The notes below the pieces were generated by a model that made no database searches, had not been told where the DNA came from, and saw only the letters and a list, made by a program, of their open reading frames with translations. A DNA stretch of 64,000 bases from Thioalkalivibrio thiocyanodenitrificans ARhD 1 (lineage in GTDB: Bacteria > Pseudomonadota > Gammaproteobacteria > Ectothiorhodospirales > Ectothiorhodospiraceae): NCBI RefSeq assembly GCF_000378965.1, contig NZ_KB900536.1, positions 2,853,407-2,917,406 on the forward strand, written 5' to 3'. Below, piece after piece: positions 17,899 through 27,249 of the stretch. Within the stretch, counting starts at the first letter, position 1. Every line of letters begins with the position of its first letter. The position numbers and the translations under genes are program-made.

Positions 17899-20800
17899 TC
17901 ACGCCTGCACCGTCGAGAATTGCCGCCTTTCCAGCCAGTTCTCGATCAGGGAATAGACCACCGGCACCACCACCAGGGCCAGCAGGGTGGAGCTGATCAT
18001 GCCGCCGATGACCGCCACCGCGAGCGGGCCCACGGTGTCACTGCCCGCCCCCGCACCGGTAGCCGCCGGCGAAAGGGCGAGGATCAGGGTCAGCGAGGTC
18101 ATCACCACCGGGCGCATTCGGATGGGACACGCCTCGCGCAGGGCCTCGTCCACGCCCTTGCCCTGTTCACGCAACTGGTTGGTGAGGTCCACCAGCAGGA
18201 TGGAGTTCTTGGCCACCAGGCCTACCAGCAGCACCATGCCGATCATGGAATAGATGTTGAGGGTGTTTCCCGTGGCCCACAGGGCGACGAGCCCCCCGAT
18301 GATGGCCAGCGGCTGGGCGACCATGATGATCAGCGGCTGGATGAATGAATTGAACTGACTGGCCAGCACCATGAACACCAGCACCGTTGCCACCACGAAC
18401 ACGAAGGTGATGTAGCCGGCGGTCTTCTCGAACTCCTCCGCCTCGCCCAGCATGCGGACCGTGTAGCCGAGCGGAAGCTCCTCCCCGGCCACGCGTTCCA
18501 CCGTGTCCACCGCATCGGCCAGGGGTATTTCCGGGGTGGCGTAGAAGTTGGCGGCGTACTGGAGGTTGAAACGGCTGATCACCGCGGGCCCCAGCGCCTC
18601 GTCGAAACGGGCCACCGTGTCCAGGCGCACCATGTCGTTGGTCTCGTTGCGCAGGAAGATGCGGCGCATGTCCAGCGGTTGTTCAAGGCGCCCCTCGGCG
18701 GCCTTGAGGCGCACGTCGTAGCGTTCGCCGTCGCCGGGCTCGTCGTTGTACTTGGCCACGTCAACCCCGCCGGCCAGGACGTTGGCGGCCATGGCCACGT
18801 CCCGGGTGGACAGCCCCAGGCTCGCGGTGCGCTCACGGTCCACGTTGAGCACCAGCTGGGGCAGATCGAGCTGCAGGTCCAGGTCCATGCGCCCCACCTC
18901 CGGGTGCTCCTCGGTCAGTCGGTCACGGATGCGCCGGGCGTGCTCGGCCACCTGGTTGATGTCGGGGCCGCGCACCACGAACTGCAGGGGCTCGCCCCGC
19001 TGTCCACCGATGAAGGGGACCGGACCGGCAAAACCGCGTACACCGGGGATCCGGGCGATCTTCTCGTTCATGCGTGCGACCACCTCCTGCTGGCGTTCGT
19101 CACGCTCGCCGGTGGGTTTCATGCGCACGAACGCCAGGGCCTGATTCACCTGGCCGCGATCCCCCAGTCCGATGGCGGAGAAGTAGGTGCGTACGGTGGG
19201 TTCCGCGGCCAGGATCTCCTCCACCATGCGCAACCGGCTGTCGGTGTACTCGATCCCCGATCCCAGCGGGGTGCGCAGCAACACCATGAAGCGGCTCTCG
19301 TCCTCCTCGGGCACGAAGGTCTTGCCGATGTTGGCGAAGAACCACCCGCTGGAGAGCACGATCAGTGCCGCCATCAGCAGGGTGATCAGGCGATGGCCCA
19401 GGGCCGCGTCGAGCAGCCGGCGATAGGTCTTGTCCATCACCTGGAAGCCGCGCTCGAACAGGTTGTAGAGCTGGCCGTGTGACGGACTGACCCGCAGGAA
19501 TCGGGAGCACAGCATGGGGGTCAGGGTCACCGCGACGAAGTAGGAGATCAGCACGCCCACCGCCACCACCACGGCAAACGATTCGAAGAAGCGGCCGATG
19601 ATGCCGCCCATGAACACCACGGGCGCGAAGATGGCGACCAGGGAAAGCGTGGTGGCGAGGATGGCGAACACCACCTGGTTGGTGCCCAGCAGGGCGCCCT
19701 GGATCGGATCGGGCTCGATGGTCTCCCGATGGCGGTAGATGTTCTCCAGCACCACGATGGCATCGTCCACCACTACGCCGATGAGCAGCAGCAGCGCCAG
19801 CAGGGTCATGGAGTTGAATGTGTAGCCGAAGAAGTACATGGCCGCCACGGCGCCCAGCAGCGACACCGGAATGGCAGTGGCGATGATGATCGTGGCCCGG
19901 AAGTTCTTCAGGAAGATGAGCACCACCAGCGCCGCCAGCAGGGTGCCGAGCACGATCTTGTCCAGCAGGGCGTAGATCATGTCCAGGATGAACACCGAGT
20001 GGTCCGAGGCGATGGAAAGATGCATGCCCGGCGGGAGCTGAGGCTCGATCTCCTCGGCCAGTCGCTTCTTCACCTCGTTGACGATGGCGATGGTGTTGCT
20101 GCCCGGCACCTTGACGATGCCGAGCCCCACGGTGGGTTCGCTGTTGAAGCGGGCAAGGCGCCGGAAGTCCTCGAGATCGTCCTCCACGGTGGCCACGTCC
20201 CGCAGCCGGATGGTGGTGCCGCCACGGTGTTCGATCACCAGGCGTTCCAGGTCACGGGGATTGTGATACTCGAGATCCAGCTTGATGAGCCGCTCGGTGC
20301 GTTCACCCACCAGGAAGCCGCCGGGAAGCTGGAAGTGTTCGCGCTCGAAGGCCTCCATGATGTCCTGCACCGTGAGGTCCAGGGACGAGAGCTGCTCCGG
20401 GTACAGATTCACCCGGATGGTGCGGTCGCGCCGTCCGCCCAGGCGCACCTCGCCCACGCCGTCGATGGTTTCCAGGGACTTGCGTACCACGTTGCGGGCG
20501 TACTGGTTGAGCTGCTGCTGGGTGCGGTCACCCTGCAGCGCGATCCACATGATGGGGGAGGCGTCGGTCTCCACCTTGGCCACCACCGGGGGGTCGGCGT
20601 CGGCCGGTAGCTGGCGCAGCACCTGGTTCACCTTGGCCTGGACCTCGTTGAAGGCCACATCGATGTCCTTGTTGAGGTTGAAGGTGATGGCCACCACCGA
20701 CACGCCGGGCGAGGAGGACGACTGCACCGAGTCGATACCCGGCACGCTGTTGACCGAAGACTCGATGATGCTGGTCATGGACGCGTCCACCACGTCCGGG

Positions 20801-20964
20801 TTGGCGCCGGTGAGCACGGTCGTCACCGACACCACCGGGAAATCGATGGACGGGAAACGGTCCACGCCGAGCCGGTCCATGGAGATGAGACCGAAGAGCA
20901 CCAGCACGGCGCTCATCATGTACGCCAGGACGTGGCGGCTGATCGATAGTTCAGGCAGCGTCAT
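17899..20964 (-). CDS. RND multidrug efflux permease (HAE1-like)
   Basis: 1021-residue inner-membrane proton/drug antiporter. It has the N-terminal LPELSISRHVLAYMMSAVLVLFG helix, the VVVDDAIVVLENIYRHRET block with the paired TM4 aspartates of the proton relay, and VGLVAKNSILLVDLTNQLREQG in the C-terminal helices. It is the last gene of a tetR-adaptor-permease operon: the adaptor ends where this gene starts, sharing one base at 20964. No outer-membrane factor is encoded nearby. Substrates cannot be deduced. Confidence 0.95.
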   Translation of the reverse strand: MTLPELSISRHVLAYMMSAVLVLFGLISMDRLGVDRFPSIDFPVVSVTTVLTGANPDVVDASMTSIIESSVNSVPGIDSVQSSSSPGVSVVAITFNLNKDIDVAFNEVQAKVNQVLRQLPADADPPVVAKVETDASPIMWIALQGDRTQQQLNQYARNVVRKSLETIDGVGEVRLGGRRDRTIRVNLYPEQLSSLDLTVQDIMEAFEREHFQLPGGFLVGERTERLIKLDLEYHNPRDLERLVIEHRGGTTIRLRDVATVEDDLEDFRRLARFNSEPTVGLGIVKVPGSNTIAIVNEVKKRLAEEIEPQLPPGMHLSIASDHSVFILDMIYALLDKIVLGTLLAALVVLIFLKNFRATIIIATAIPVSLLGAVAAMYFFGYTFNSMTLLALLLLIGVVVDDAIVVLENIYRHRETIEPDPIQGALLGTNQVVFAILATTLSLVAIFAPVVFMGGIIGRFFESFAVVVAVGVLISYFVAVTLTPMLCSRFLRVSPSHGQLYNLFERGFQVMDKTYRRLLDAALGHRLITLLMAALIVLSSGWFFANIGKTFVPEEDESRFMVLLRTPLGSGIEYTDSRLRMVEEILAAEPTVRTYFSAIGLGDRGQVNQALAFVRMKPTGERDERQQEVVARMNEKIARIPGVRGFAGPVPFIGGQRGEPLQFVVRGPDINQVAEHARRIRDRLTEEHPEVGRMDLDLQLDLPQLVLNVDRERTASLGLSTRDVAMAANVLAGGVDVAKYNDEPGDGERYDVRLKAAEGRLEQPLDMRRIFLRNETNDMVRLDTVARFDEALGPAVISRFNLQYAANFYATPEIPLADAVDTVERVAGEELPLGYTVRMLGEAEEFEKTAGYITFVFVVATVLVFMVLASQFNSFIQPLIIMVAQPLAIIGGLVALWATGNTLNIYSMIGMVLLVGLVAKNSILLVDLTNQLREQGKGVDEALREACPIRMRPVVMTSLTLILALSPAATGAGAGSDTVGPLAVAVIGGMISSTLLALVVVPVVYSLIENWLERRQFSTVQA

Positions 20965-22046
20965 CAGTCGGGCTCCGGCACGTTCACGGGCGCTCCGTCG
21001 GTGAGAAATCCGGCGCCGTCAACCGCCACCCGTTCACCGGCTTCAAGCCCGTCAAGCACCTCGATCATGCCGTTGGTGCGCACCCCGGTGCGCACCACGC
21101 GCTGGCGGGCGGTATCGTTCTCGATCACGTACACCACGCTGCCCGCGGGCCGCAGCACGATGCTCATGTCCGGCACCAGCAGGGCCTCTTCGCGGGTCTC
21201 CAGCACCACCCGTCCGTTGACACTGGCGCCGGGACGCCAGCCGCCCGGGTTGTCAAACTCGGCGATGATCATCACGGAGCGTGTGCTGCTGCCCAGCATG
21301 GGGCGGATTTCCGTGATGGTGCCGTCCACCTGCTGGTCGCGGGCCACCGGTGAGATCAGTTCCACGGTCAGTCCGGTGCGCAGCCGGTCGGCAACGTATT
21401 CCGGGAAGGGCAACTGGGCGCGCAGCAGCCGGTCGGTGGAAATCCGGAACAGGGGGGTGCCCTGGCCCGCCCAGCCGCCCACGTCCGCCTCGCGGCTTTC
21501 CACCCGGCCGTCCACCGGGGCCTTCACGCGGGTGCGCTCGATATTGCGCTCCGCCTGCGCCAGCTCGGCGCGGGTGGAAGCCAGTTGGCCCTCCAGGGCG
21601 CGCAGTTCGGCGAGAGCGTTGTCCAGGTCGCTCTCGGAGACCATGTTGCGTTCCAGCAACTGGCGGTTGCGCGTCACCTGGCGCTGCTGGTTCTCGATCA
21701 GCGCCTCGAGCCGTGAGATCTCCGCACGGGCCCGTTGCGCCGCAAGGCGGAAGTCACCGTCGTCCAGCCGTGCCAGGAGCTCGCCGGCTGCCACCGCGTC
21801 GCCCTCGTCCACCATGATCTCCACGATGCGCGCGGCCACCTCCGCGGCAACGGTGGGTGCCGCGGTGGTACGTACGGTGCCGAGCGTCTCCTCGGTGATG
21901 CGTACCGTGTCGATGGTCACCGCTTCGGCGGTGATGGTGGTGCCGCGCGGCCGTTCCTGCTCCGCACCGTTGTCCGGTTCCGGGCCACAGGCAACCAGGC
22001 CAATCAGCAGCAGGGGGGCGATCAACAGGGGGCTGAGGGATTTCAT
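20964..22046 (-). CDS. RND efflux periplasmic adaptor lipoprotein
   Basis: 360-residue membrane fusion protein. The lipoprotein signal ends LLLIGLVACGPEPDNG, so it is probably lipid-anchored. It then shows the barrel-sandwich strands (TVAAEVAARIVEIMVDEGDAVAAGELLARLD), a long coiled-coil hairpin (about 95-170, rich in Arg/Glu/Leu heptads), the returning VKAPVDGRVESREADVGG, and the beta-barrel and proximal domains. ATG 22046 was chosen over a longer reading because it begins the signal peptide. It pairs with the permease it overlaps and lies 34 bases after a TetR-type regulator gene. Confidence 0.93.
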   Translation of the reverse strand: MKSLSPLLIAPLLLIGLVACGPEPDNGAEQERPRGTTITAEAVTIDTVRITEETLGTVRTTAAPTVAAEVAARIVEIMVDEGDAVAAGELLARLDDGDFRLAAQRARAEISRLEALIENQQRQVTRNRQLLERNMVSESDLDNALAELRALEGQLASTRAELAQAERNIERTRVKAPVDGRVESREADVGGWAGQGTPLFRISTDRLLRAQLPFPEYVADRLRTGLTVELISPVARDQQVDGTITEIRPMLGSSTRSVMIIAEFDNPGGWRPGASVNGRVVLETREEALLVPDMSIVLRPAGSVVYVIENDTARQRVVRTGVRTNGMIEVLDGLEAGERVAVDGAGFLTDGAPVNVPEPD

Positions 22047-22080
22047 GGAGAGATCCTTGTGGTGCTTGACGGGTACGGTT

Positions 22081-22722
22081 CTATGTGGCGGCCCGCCCCG
22101 CGCCACGGAGCAGCACCTGCATGTACATCCGGCTGTAACGTTTCGGGTCATCGGCAAAGTCCACGCCGGGCAGGTGGCGCAGCACATCCTGGGATTGCGC
22201 GAAGAACACGTTGGCCGCGAGCATCATGACCGCGATGAAGGCCGGCGGCAGGTCGCGGTCAAGTTCACCGCGCCGCTGGCCCAGGCGGACGGTTTCCACC
22301 AGGCGATCGAAGCCGTCGTGGAAGACGTCCCGGGCCAGCTCCTCGGCCCGCCCCGGCGCGTTTTCCAGCACCTCGCGCAGAATCAGGCGGGTATCCCGCG
22401 CGTTGTCCAGCATGGACGCCAGGTGCTTCACGGCGAAATCGGCGAGTTGCTCGCCGATGGAGCCATCCTCCAGGTTCAGCGCCTCCAGCTCGTCCCGGGA
22501 CTCCCGGCAGGCCTCTCGCAGGGCCGCGATGTAGAGCTCATGCTTGCTGCGAAAGTGGTGGAAAATGTTGGCCTTGCTGACGCCCGCGGCGTTCGCCACG
22601 GCGTTCATGGAGACCGCATCGAATCCCTGGCTGGAGAACAGGTCCAGGGCGGCCCGAAGTATGCGTGATACCGCCTGGCCGGGAGGTGTCTCGGGGGCGT
22701 TGGTCTCGGTGCTCTCAGGCAT
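22081..22722 (-). CDS. TetR/AcrR family transcriptional regulator of the efflux operon
   Basis: 213-residue repressor with an N-terminal helix-turn-helix (about residues 20-64: ILRAALDLFSSQGFDAVSMN...AGVSKANIFHHFRSKHELY) and an all-helical ligand-binding C-terminal domain. It is first in the operon with the adaptor and permease genes downstream, the classic layout for autoregulated RND pumps. A perfect 16-base palindrome 41 bases upstream is its likely operator. Since that palindrome also faces the divergent redox operon at 23002, joint control is possible. The inducer is unknown. Confidence 0.93.
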   Translation of the reverse strand: MPESTETNAPETPPGQAVSRILRAALDLFSSQGFDAVSMNAVANAAGVSKANIFHHFRSKHELYIAALREACRESRDELEALNLEDGSIGEQLADFAVKHLASMLDNARDTRLILREVLENAPGRAEELARDVFHDGFDRLVETVRLGQRRGELDRDLPPAFIAVMMLAANVFFAQSQDVLRHLPGVDFADDPKRYSRMYMQVLLRGAGRAAT

Positions 22723-22762
22723 GGTCGGCGTCCCGTGAATGGCGGGGAAGGCGGGAAGGATA

Positions 22763-22778
22763 CTGACCGGCCGGTCAG
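22763..22778. promoter_or_regulatory. Palindromic TetR-family operator
   Basis: CTGACCGGCCGGTCAG is a perfect 16-base inverted repeat, followed at once by a further GTCAGTC half-site. It lies 41 bases upstream of the tetR start. Sites of the form TGACNGN-NGTCA are usual for autoregulated TetR repressors. Confidence 0.8.
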
Positions 22779-23001
22779 TCAGTCAAGAGAGAGGATCGCC
22801 GGCAGGACAGCTTCTCGGGGATTGCCGCACCCTGTCCGGATGCTGATACGCTGGGGTCTCCCGCCGGGCCGGCAAGTGGTGACCTGCCGGCGCACAAGGT
22901 AGACTCGAACGGCCCGGGCGAGGGTCCCCGTGCCCCGGCCTCGCCGATCACGGGCCACTTACCCGGAGGTCAGCTTGCAGACATCCCCCAAGGACATTCC
23001 G

Positions 23002-23811
23002 ATGCCCGCAAATGCAGGCAGGCAGCACCGTTTACCCGCCGCACGCCCGGATCTGTCCAGTCACGCCCTGATCGGACTCCTGGCAGGTCTGTGTCTTCTC
23101 CTGGTCGGCTATCTGCTGATTCGGCCACTCCTGCCCGAGGCCTGGCAGCGGCCCGGCTCACCGGTGTTGCAGTCTGCGGCGATACTGGGTTCCATCCTGC
23201 TGCTGTCACCGTTTGCCCTCTGGCTGGGCAAGCGCACCGGGCTGAGCGCGGTCCCGAATCGTTTGTATGTGCTGCATGTGGTGGCGAGCACGGCGGGCAT
23301 GTTTCTGGTGGGGATGCACGCTGCGGCCAGCCTGCGGGGGCCGCCGCTGTTCATGGTGGTCTGCCTCGCGCTGCTGGTGGTGACGGGGATGGTCGGGCGG
23401 GTGTATCTGTCAGGGCCCATGGCCGCAACCTTCGGGAGCAAGTCCGCCCCGTTCCGGCCGGTCCCGCCCGAGCTGAAGAATGCGCTGCGCCAGATCATCC
23501 GGGAAAAGGATGCCCTGCTCGGGAAACTGGATCCGCAGGCATCCGAAGCCCTGTTCTCGGTAACGCTGCGCCACTGGGTCCGCGCCCCCCGGCTCTCCCT
23601 GGCCTATCAGCGCCTGGTGTGGCGGGAGGCTGCCCTGACCGGCCAGCGGGCCTCGGTCCCGCCCCTGCAGGCCTATTGGCGGCCTGCTCATATCGTGCTC
23701 GCCTGGCTGTTTCTCGCCGCGCTGGTTGCCCACGTGGTGCTGGTGACATTTCTGCCCGGTTACGTGGCCGGGGAGGGCGAGATCTACTGGTGGCATCTGG
23801 GCGGCAGGTGA
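23002..23811 (+). CDS. Transmembrane protein with two H-x13-H helices, putative bis-heme cytochrome b subunit
   Basis: 269-residue membrane protein with about five hydrophobic helices (near residues 23-44, 58-76, 88-107, 114-136 and 228-250) and a ~80-residue basic hydrophilic loop before the last. Helices 3 and 5 each carry two histidines exactly 14 apart (H92/H106 and H230/H244). The same H-x13-H spacing binds two b-hemes between helices in cytochrome b of the bc1 complex. No sequence family was recognised; the heme inference rests on spacing and on the neighbour, a ferredoxin-molybdoenzyme fusion 21 bases downstream that needs a quinone-linked anchor. ATG 23002 was chosen because AAGGA lies upstream; longer in-frame readings exist. 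Confidence 0.6.
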   Translation: MPANAGRQHRLPAARPDLSSHALIGLLAGLCLLLVGYLLIRPLLPEAWQRPGSPVLQSAAILGSILLLSPFALWLGKRTGLSAVPNRLYVLHVVASTAGMFLVGMHAAASLRGPPLFMVVCLALLVVTGMVGRVYLSGPMAATFGSKSAPFRPVPPELKNALRQIIREKDALLGKLDPQASEALFSVTLRHWVRAPRLSLAYQRLVWREAALTGQRASVPPLQAYWRPAHIVLAWLFLAALVAHVVLVTFLPGYVAGEGEIYWWHLGGR

Positions 23812-23832
23812 TGCCACGGGAGTGAAGCGGTC

Positions 23833-26808
23833 ATGCAACTGGCATTGATGATTGACCTGGAGCGCTGCATCGGCTGCAAGAGCTGTGAGGCCGCCTGCAA
23901 GGCGGAGCACGGTCTCGGTCCGGGCGAGAACCGCAACCGGGTCATCTGGCTCGGCGGCGAGACCGAGCCGGCCCTCGATTTCCTGACGCTCTCCTGCCAG
24001 CACTGCGAGCGCCCTGCCTGCCTGCGTGCCTGCCCGGTCAACCCCAAGGCCATCAGCAAGCATCCGGACACGGGGGTGGTGAGCGTGGACGAGTCCCGCT
24101 GCACCGGATGCGGCGAGTGTGTCGTGGCCTGCCCGTATGGCGCCATGGGCTACGATCCGATCGATCACCACGCCGTCAAGTGCGATCTGTGCAGCGAACG
24201 AAGGGGGGCGGGTCTGCGACCCGCCTGTGCAACCGTCTGTCCGGCCGAGGCAATCTCCTTCGGCGATCGCGCGGATCATCTGAAGACCGTGGCCGAGGCC
24301 GGGCGTCGCACGGTGGATCACGACGCCTTCCTGCTCGGCCCCGCCAACATCTTTCTGGAGCGGCTCGATCGACCGGCGGCCGGCGCAGCGCAAGCGGCAG
24401 TCGCACCGAAGGCGGATGGCTTCTCCGTCGAGGGCCGTCGCCGCCCTGCGGTTGTGGATGATCCGAAGCAGAGGGCGAAGCTTCAACCGAAGTCCATCGC
24501 GTTTCCGTTTCGCGCAGGCCGCGAGGATCGCCAACCCGACGCGGTGGTGGCCGGGGGCTGCAACATCTGCTTCAACTGCTGTCCCACCGAGTATCACCTG
24601 AAAGACGGCCGCGTCGTGCGCGTCACCGGCAACGAGGCGGATCCGCTGTGGCGCGGCAAGGTCTGCCCGAAATCGCAGTTCCTGCTCCAGCTCTACAACA
24701 GTAACGATCGACTGACGCAGCCGCTGAAGCGGGTCGGTGCGCGGGGCGAGGGCCGATTCGAGCCCATCGGATGGGACCAGGCGCTGGACGAGATCGCCGC
24801 CCGACTGAACGCCATCCGGGCAGAGCACGGACCGGAGGCCCTGGGCATCTTCGCGGGTACGCGCACCGGTACGCTGACGCGCAAGGGCTATATCCGGCTG
24901 TTCACCCAGCTGTGGGGCACGCCCAACTTCGCGGATACCGAGGCCTTCTGTTCGGAGTCGAAGAACGTGGCCTTCGAGGCGACCCTGGGCATTGCCGGCA
25001 GCGGCAACAGCTACACGCCCGGCGATCTGGGCAGCGCCGCGCTCTACGTCTACTTCGGCGACAACCAGGCGGAGTCGCGCCCGGTGCACTTCGGCATGAT
25101 CAACGACTGGCGGCTCAAGAACGGGGCGCGGATGGTGGTGGTCGATCCCCGGTTGACGGTCACTGCCAGCAAGGCGGACCTGTGGCTGGCGATCCGCCCG
25201 GGTACCGATATGGCTCTGGCGCTGGCGCTCTCGTATCACATCCTCGAAGCCGGGCTCCACGATGCGGACTTTTGCGAACACTGGGTGCTTGGCTGGCGCG
25301 AGTGGCGCGAACATCTGTTCGCCAGGGGGTATTCCCCGGAGTGGGCAGCGCCCGTTACCGGCATCGATGCGCAGGCCATCCGCGATCTGGCGGAGGAGAT
25401 CGCTTCGGCGGACGGCTGCGTGATGTTCGGGGCCCGCGGCATCAATCAGCACAGCAACGGCACCCAGACCAACCGCACCCTGCTCTTCCTGGCGGCGATC
25501 ACCGGCAATATGGGCCGCAGGGGCGGAACGTATTTCAATTTCGGCACGCCGTCGCCCGTACTCGCAGATGCGCCCCGGCATCGCAGGGCCGGGGGGCAGC
25601 GTCCCATGCTGGCCACCAATCCGACCGGCTGGTTGGATGCCATGGTCAACAGCGACCCCTACCCGATGCGGGCGGTGATCACGGCCAACAACCCGCTCAC
25701 GGCATGGCCGAACCAGGCTCGGGTGCGCGAGGCATTCAGGGCGCTCGATCTGCTTGTGCACATCGAGCTGTTCAGGAACGAGACCAGCGCGTATGCGGAT
25801 TACATCCTGCCCGCGGCGACGGGCGTGGAGAAGGGCGAGATCGGGCGGGCCAGCGAGGACCGGCGCGTGATCTGGATCGACAAGGTGGTCGATCCGCCCG
25901 GTGAGGCGCGGCCGGACGGATGGATCTGGATCGAGCTGGGCAAGCGTTTCGGTTTCGATGATGTGCTGCGCGACGAGTACAAGGATGCGGCGCGCTTCTG
26001 GGACGAGATGTGCATCGATCATGTGTGGATGCGCGGGTGCACGCAAAAGCGGCTGCACTCGGTGCCGTGGCGTTGGGTGCGCACGCCGCTGGTGGACGAG
26101 GATGCCCCGGAAATCGAGACCCTGCACCTGGAAGGCACGACGGCGACAGGGCATCCGGAAGGGCACCGCTTCCCGACGCCGAGCGGCAGTCTCGAGTTCT
26201 GGACCCAGTCCCTGGATGCCCGCTTCAGGGCGCTGGGCTTGTCGGCACTGCCCGAGTTCTACAGCGACGCCGAGCAATTGATCGATCTGCCCTACGTGCG
26301 ACCGCAGGCCGGCGATGCAGTCCCCGTCCGCAATTCCTTCGCCAAGGGCGAGGTGTACACGCGGCCCGTGGAGATCACCCAGCCGAACGATGATGCGCCG
26401 GCCAGGACACTGGCGTCGCGGGGCTTTGACACCGAATTGATCACCGGGCGCCCGCCCGCGCCGCATTTCCATTCCTGGACCCATTACGCATGGCAGGCAC
26501 AGGAGATGTGGCCGGATCTCTACGTCCAGATCCATCCCGCCAGGGCGCAACGCCTGGGCATCGCGGACGGGGAGGAGGTGAGCGTGGAAACCGCTCACGG
26601 TCGGATCGACGCGCGGGCGTGGGTGTACCCGGGTATCCGGGAAGACGCGGTCTACGTGCCCATCGGCTGGGATGCCAGCCAGCCCTTCCACCCCTGGCAG
26701 TCGGTGAACTTCCTGACGGACGAGCGACAGCGGGACCCCCTGTCGGATCATTCGAACCTAAAGAGCTTCCTGTGCCGGATCGTGCCTAAACGAGCCGACC
26801 GGGTGTGA
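23833..26808 (+). CDS. Fused four-cluster ferredoxin / molybdopterin oxidoreductase
   Basis: 991-residue protein combining two subunits usually encoded separately. Residues 1-145 are an iron-sulfur protein of the DmsB/PsrB/SoeB type with sixteen cysteines in four groups (C12/15/18/22, C55/58/63/67, C90/93/96/100, C117/120/132/136). After a ~95-residue linker, residues 240-991 are a Mo-bis-PGD catalytic subunit with its own [4Fe-4S] site (C243, C246, C250, C278) and a likely Mo ligand at C373 (FCSESKN). There is no Tat signal, so it should act in the cytoplasm, with the upstream putative cytochrome b carrying electrons to or from quinone. The substrate is unknown; sulfite (SoeA-like), polysulfide or thiosulfate are possibilities, not demonstrated. 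Confidence 0.88.
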   Translation: MQLALMIDLERCIGCKSCEAACKAEHGLGPGENRNRVIWLGGETEPALDFLTLSCQHCERPACLRACPVNPKAISKHPDTGVVSVDESRCTGCGECVVACPYGAMGYDPIDHHAVKCDLCSERRGAGLRPACATVCPAEAISFGDRADHLKTVAEAGRRTVDHDAFLLGPANIFLERLDRPAAGAAQAAVAPKADGFSVEGRRRPAVVDDPKQRAKLQPKSIAFPFRAGREDRQPDAVVAGGCNICFNCCPTEYHLKDGRVVRVTGNEADPLWRGKVCPKSQFLLQLYNSNDRLTQPLKRVGARGEGRFEPIGWDQALDEIAARLNAIRAEHGPEALGIFAGTRTGTLTRKGYIRLFTQLWGTPNFADTEAFCSESKNVAFEATLGIAGSGNSYTPGDLGSAALYVYFGDNQAESRPVHFGMINDWRLKNGARMVVVDPRLTVTASKADLWLAIRPGTDMALALALSYHILEAGLHDADFCEHWVLGWREWREHLFARGYSPEWAAPVTGIDAQAIRDLAEEIASADGCVMFGARGINQHSNGTQTNRTLLFLAAITGNMGRRGGTYFNFGTPSPVLADAPRHRRAGGQRPMLATNPTGWLDAMVNSDPYPMRAVITANNPLTAWPNQARVREAFRALDLLVHIELFRNETSAYADYILPAATGVEKGEIGRASEDRRVIWIDKVVDPPGEARPDGWIWIELGKRFGFDDVLRDEYKDAARFWDEMCIDHVWMRGCTQKRLHSVPWRWVRTPLVDEDAPEIETLHLEGTTATGHPEGHRFPTPSGSLEFWTQSLDARFRALGLSALPEFYSDAEQLIDLPYVRPQAGDAVPVRNSFAKGEVYTRPVEITQPNDDAPARTLASRGFDTELITGRPPAPHFHSWTHYAWQAQEMWPDLYVQIHPARAQRLGIADGEEVSVETAHGRIDARAWVYPGIREDAVYVPIGWDASQPFHPWQSVNFLTDERQRDPLSDHSNLKSFLCRIVPKRADRV

Positions 26809-27141
26809 TCTCAGTGGGTTGTGCATCCCGGGGGCTCCTGCAACGCCGGGGGTATCGCCGTTCACAGCCCGGATGTCGCGATTCGTCAACCGGGCTACAC
26901 ATCCCGCGCGCATTGTGCTTTGTATGTTTCGCAAGCCACCCGAACGTCTTGCCTGTGAACCCCCTGGCAGGTTTGCGCTCCCCGGCGCCTGCTCGTGTCT
27001 TCGGCGCGTGTGGCGGGCCTGCCGCACCTCGTGTTTCCCATTGGAAGTCGGTGTATGTGCGGGCCGTGCGTACCGTTAGAATACATGCGCCGACATGACC
27101 CGATCTGGAATGAAAGGCCCATTTGCATTGACGGAGAATTC
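26809..27141. other. Spacer with a weak hairpin, no gene recognised
   Basis: 333 bases between the molybdoenzyme gene and a small ORF. The only structure seen is AGCCCGG (26866-26872) pairing with CCGGGCT (26890-26896), which may be a terminator stem without a T-run. A TAGAAT hexamer at 27077-27082 could be a -10 box but has no convincing -35. Short frames here show no family resemblance. Confidence 0.5.
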
Positions 27142-27249
27142 ATGACCCGGACACTGAGCGACCTGATACGCTTCTCATGCGAAAAGATGCGGGAGATCAG
27201 CGTCGCTGCTCAATGGCCCGTTGCCCGAACAACACGGGTGGGTCCATGA
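27142..27249 (+). CDS. Small upstream ORF (35 aa) overlapping the acyltransferase start
   Basis: ATG 27142 is preceded by GACGGAG at a normal distance. The ORF encodes 35 residues beginning MTRTLSDLIRFSCEKMREIS and stops in the ATGA that starts the acyltransferase. That overlap is typical of translational coupling, so it may be a small protein or a leader that delivers ribosomes to the next gene, whose own ribosome-binding site is poor. No homology is recognised, and a chance ORF cannot be excluded. Confidence 0.4.
   Translation: MTRTLSDLIRFSCEKMREISVAAQWPVARTTRVGP

Noticed and set aside
23410-26751. Very long minus-strand open frame opposite the molybdoenzyme
   Set aside because: It is antisense to a gene with complete Fe-S and Mo motifs; its translation has no family pattern and the Arg/His/Gln-rich composition of high-GC shadow frames.
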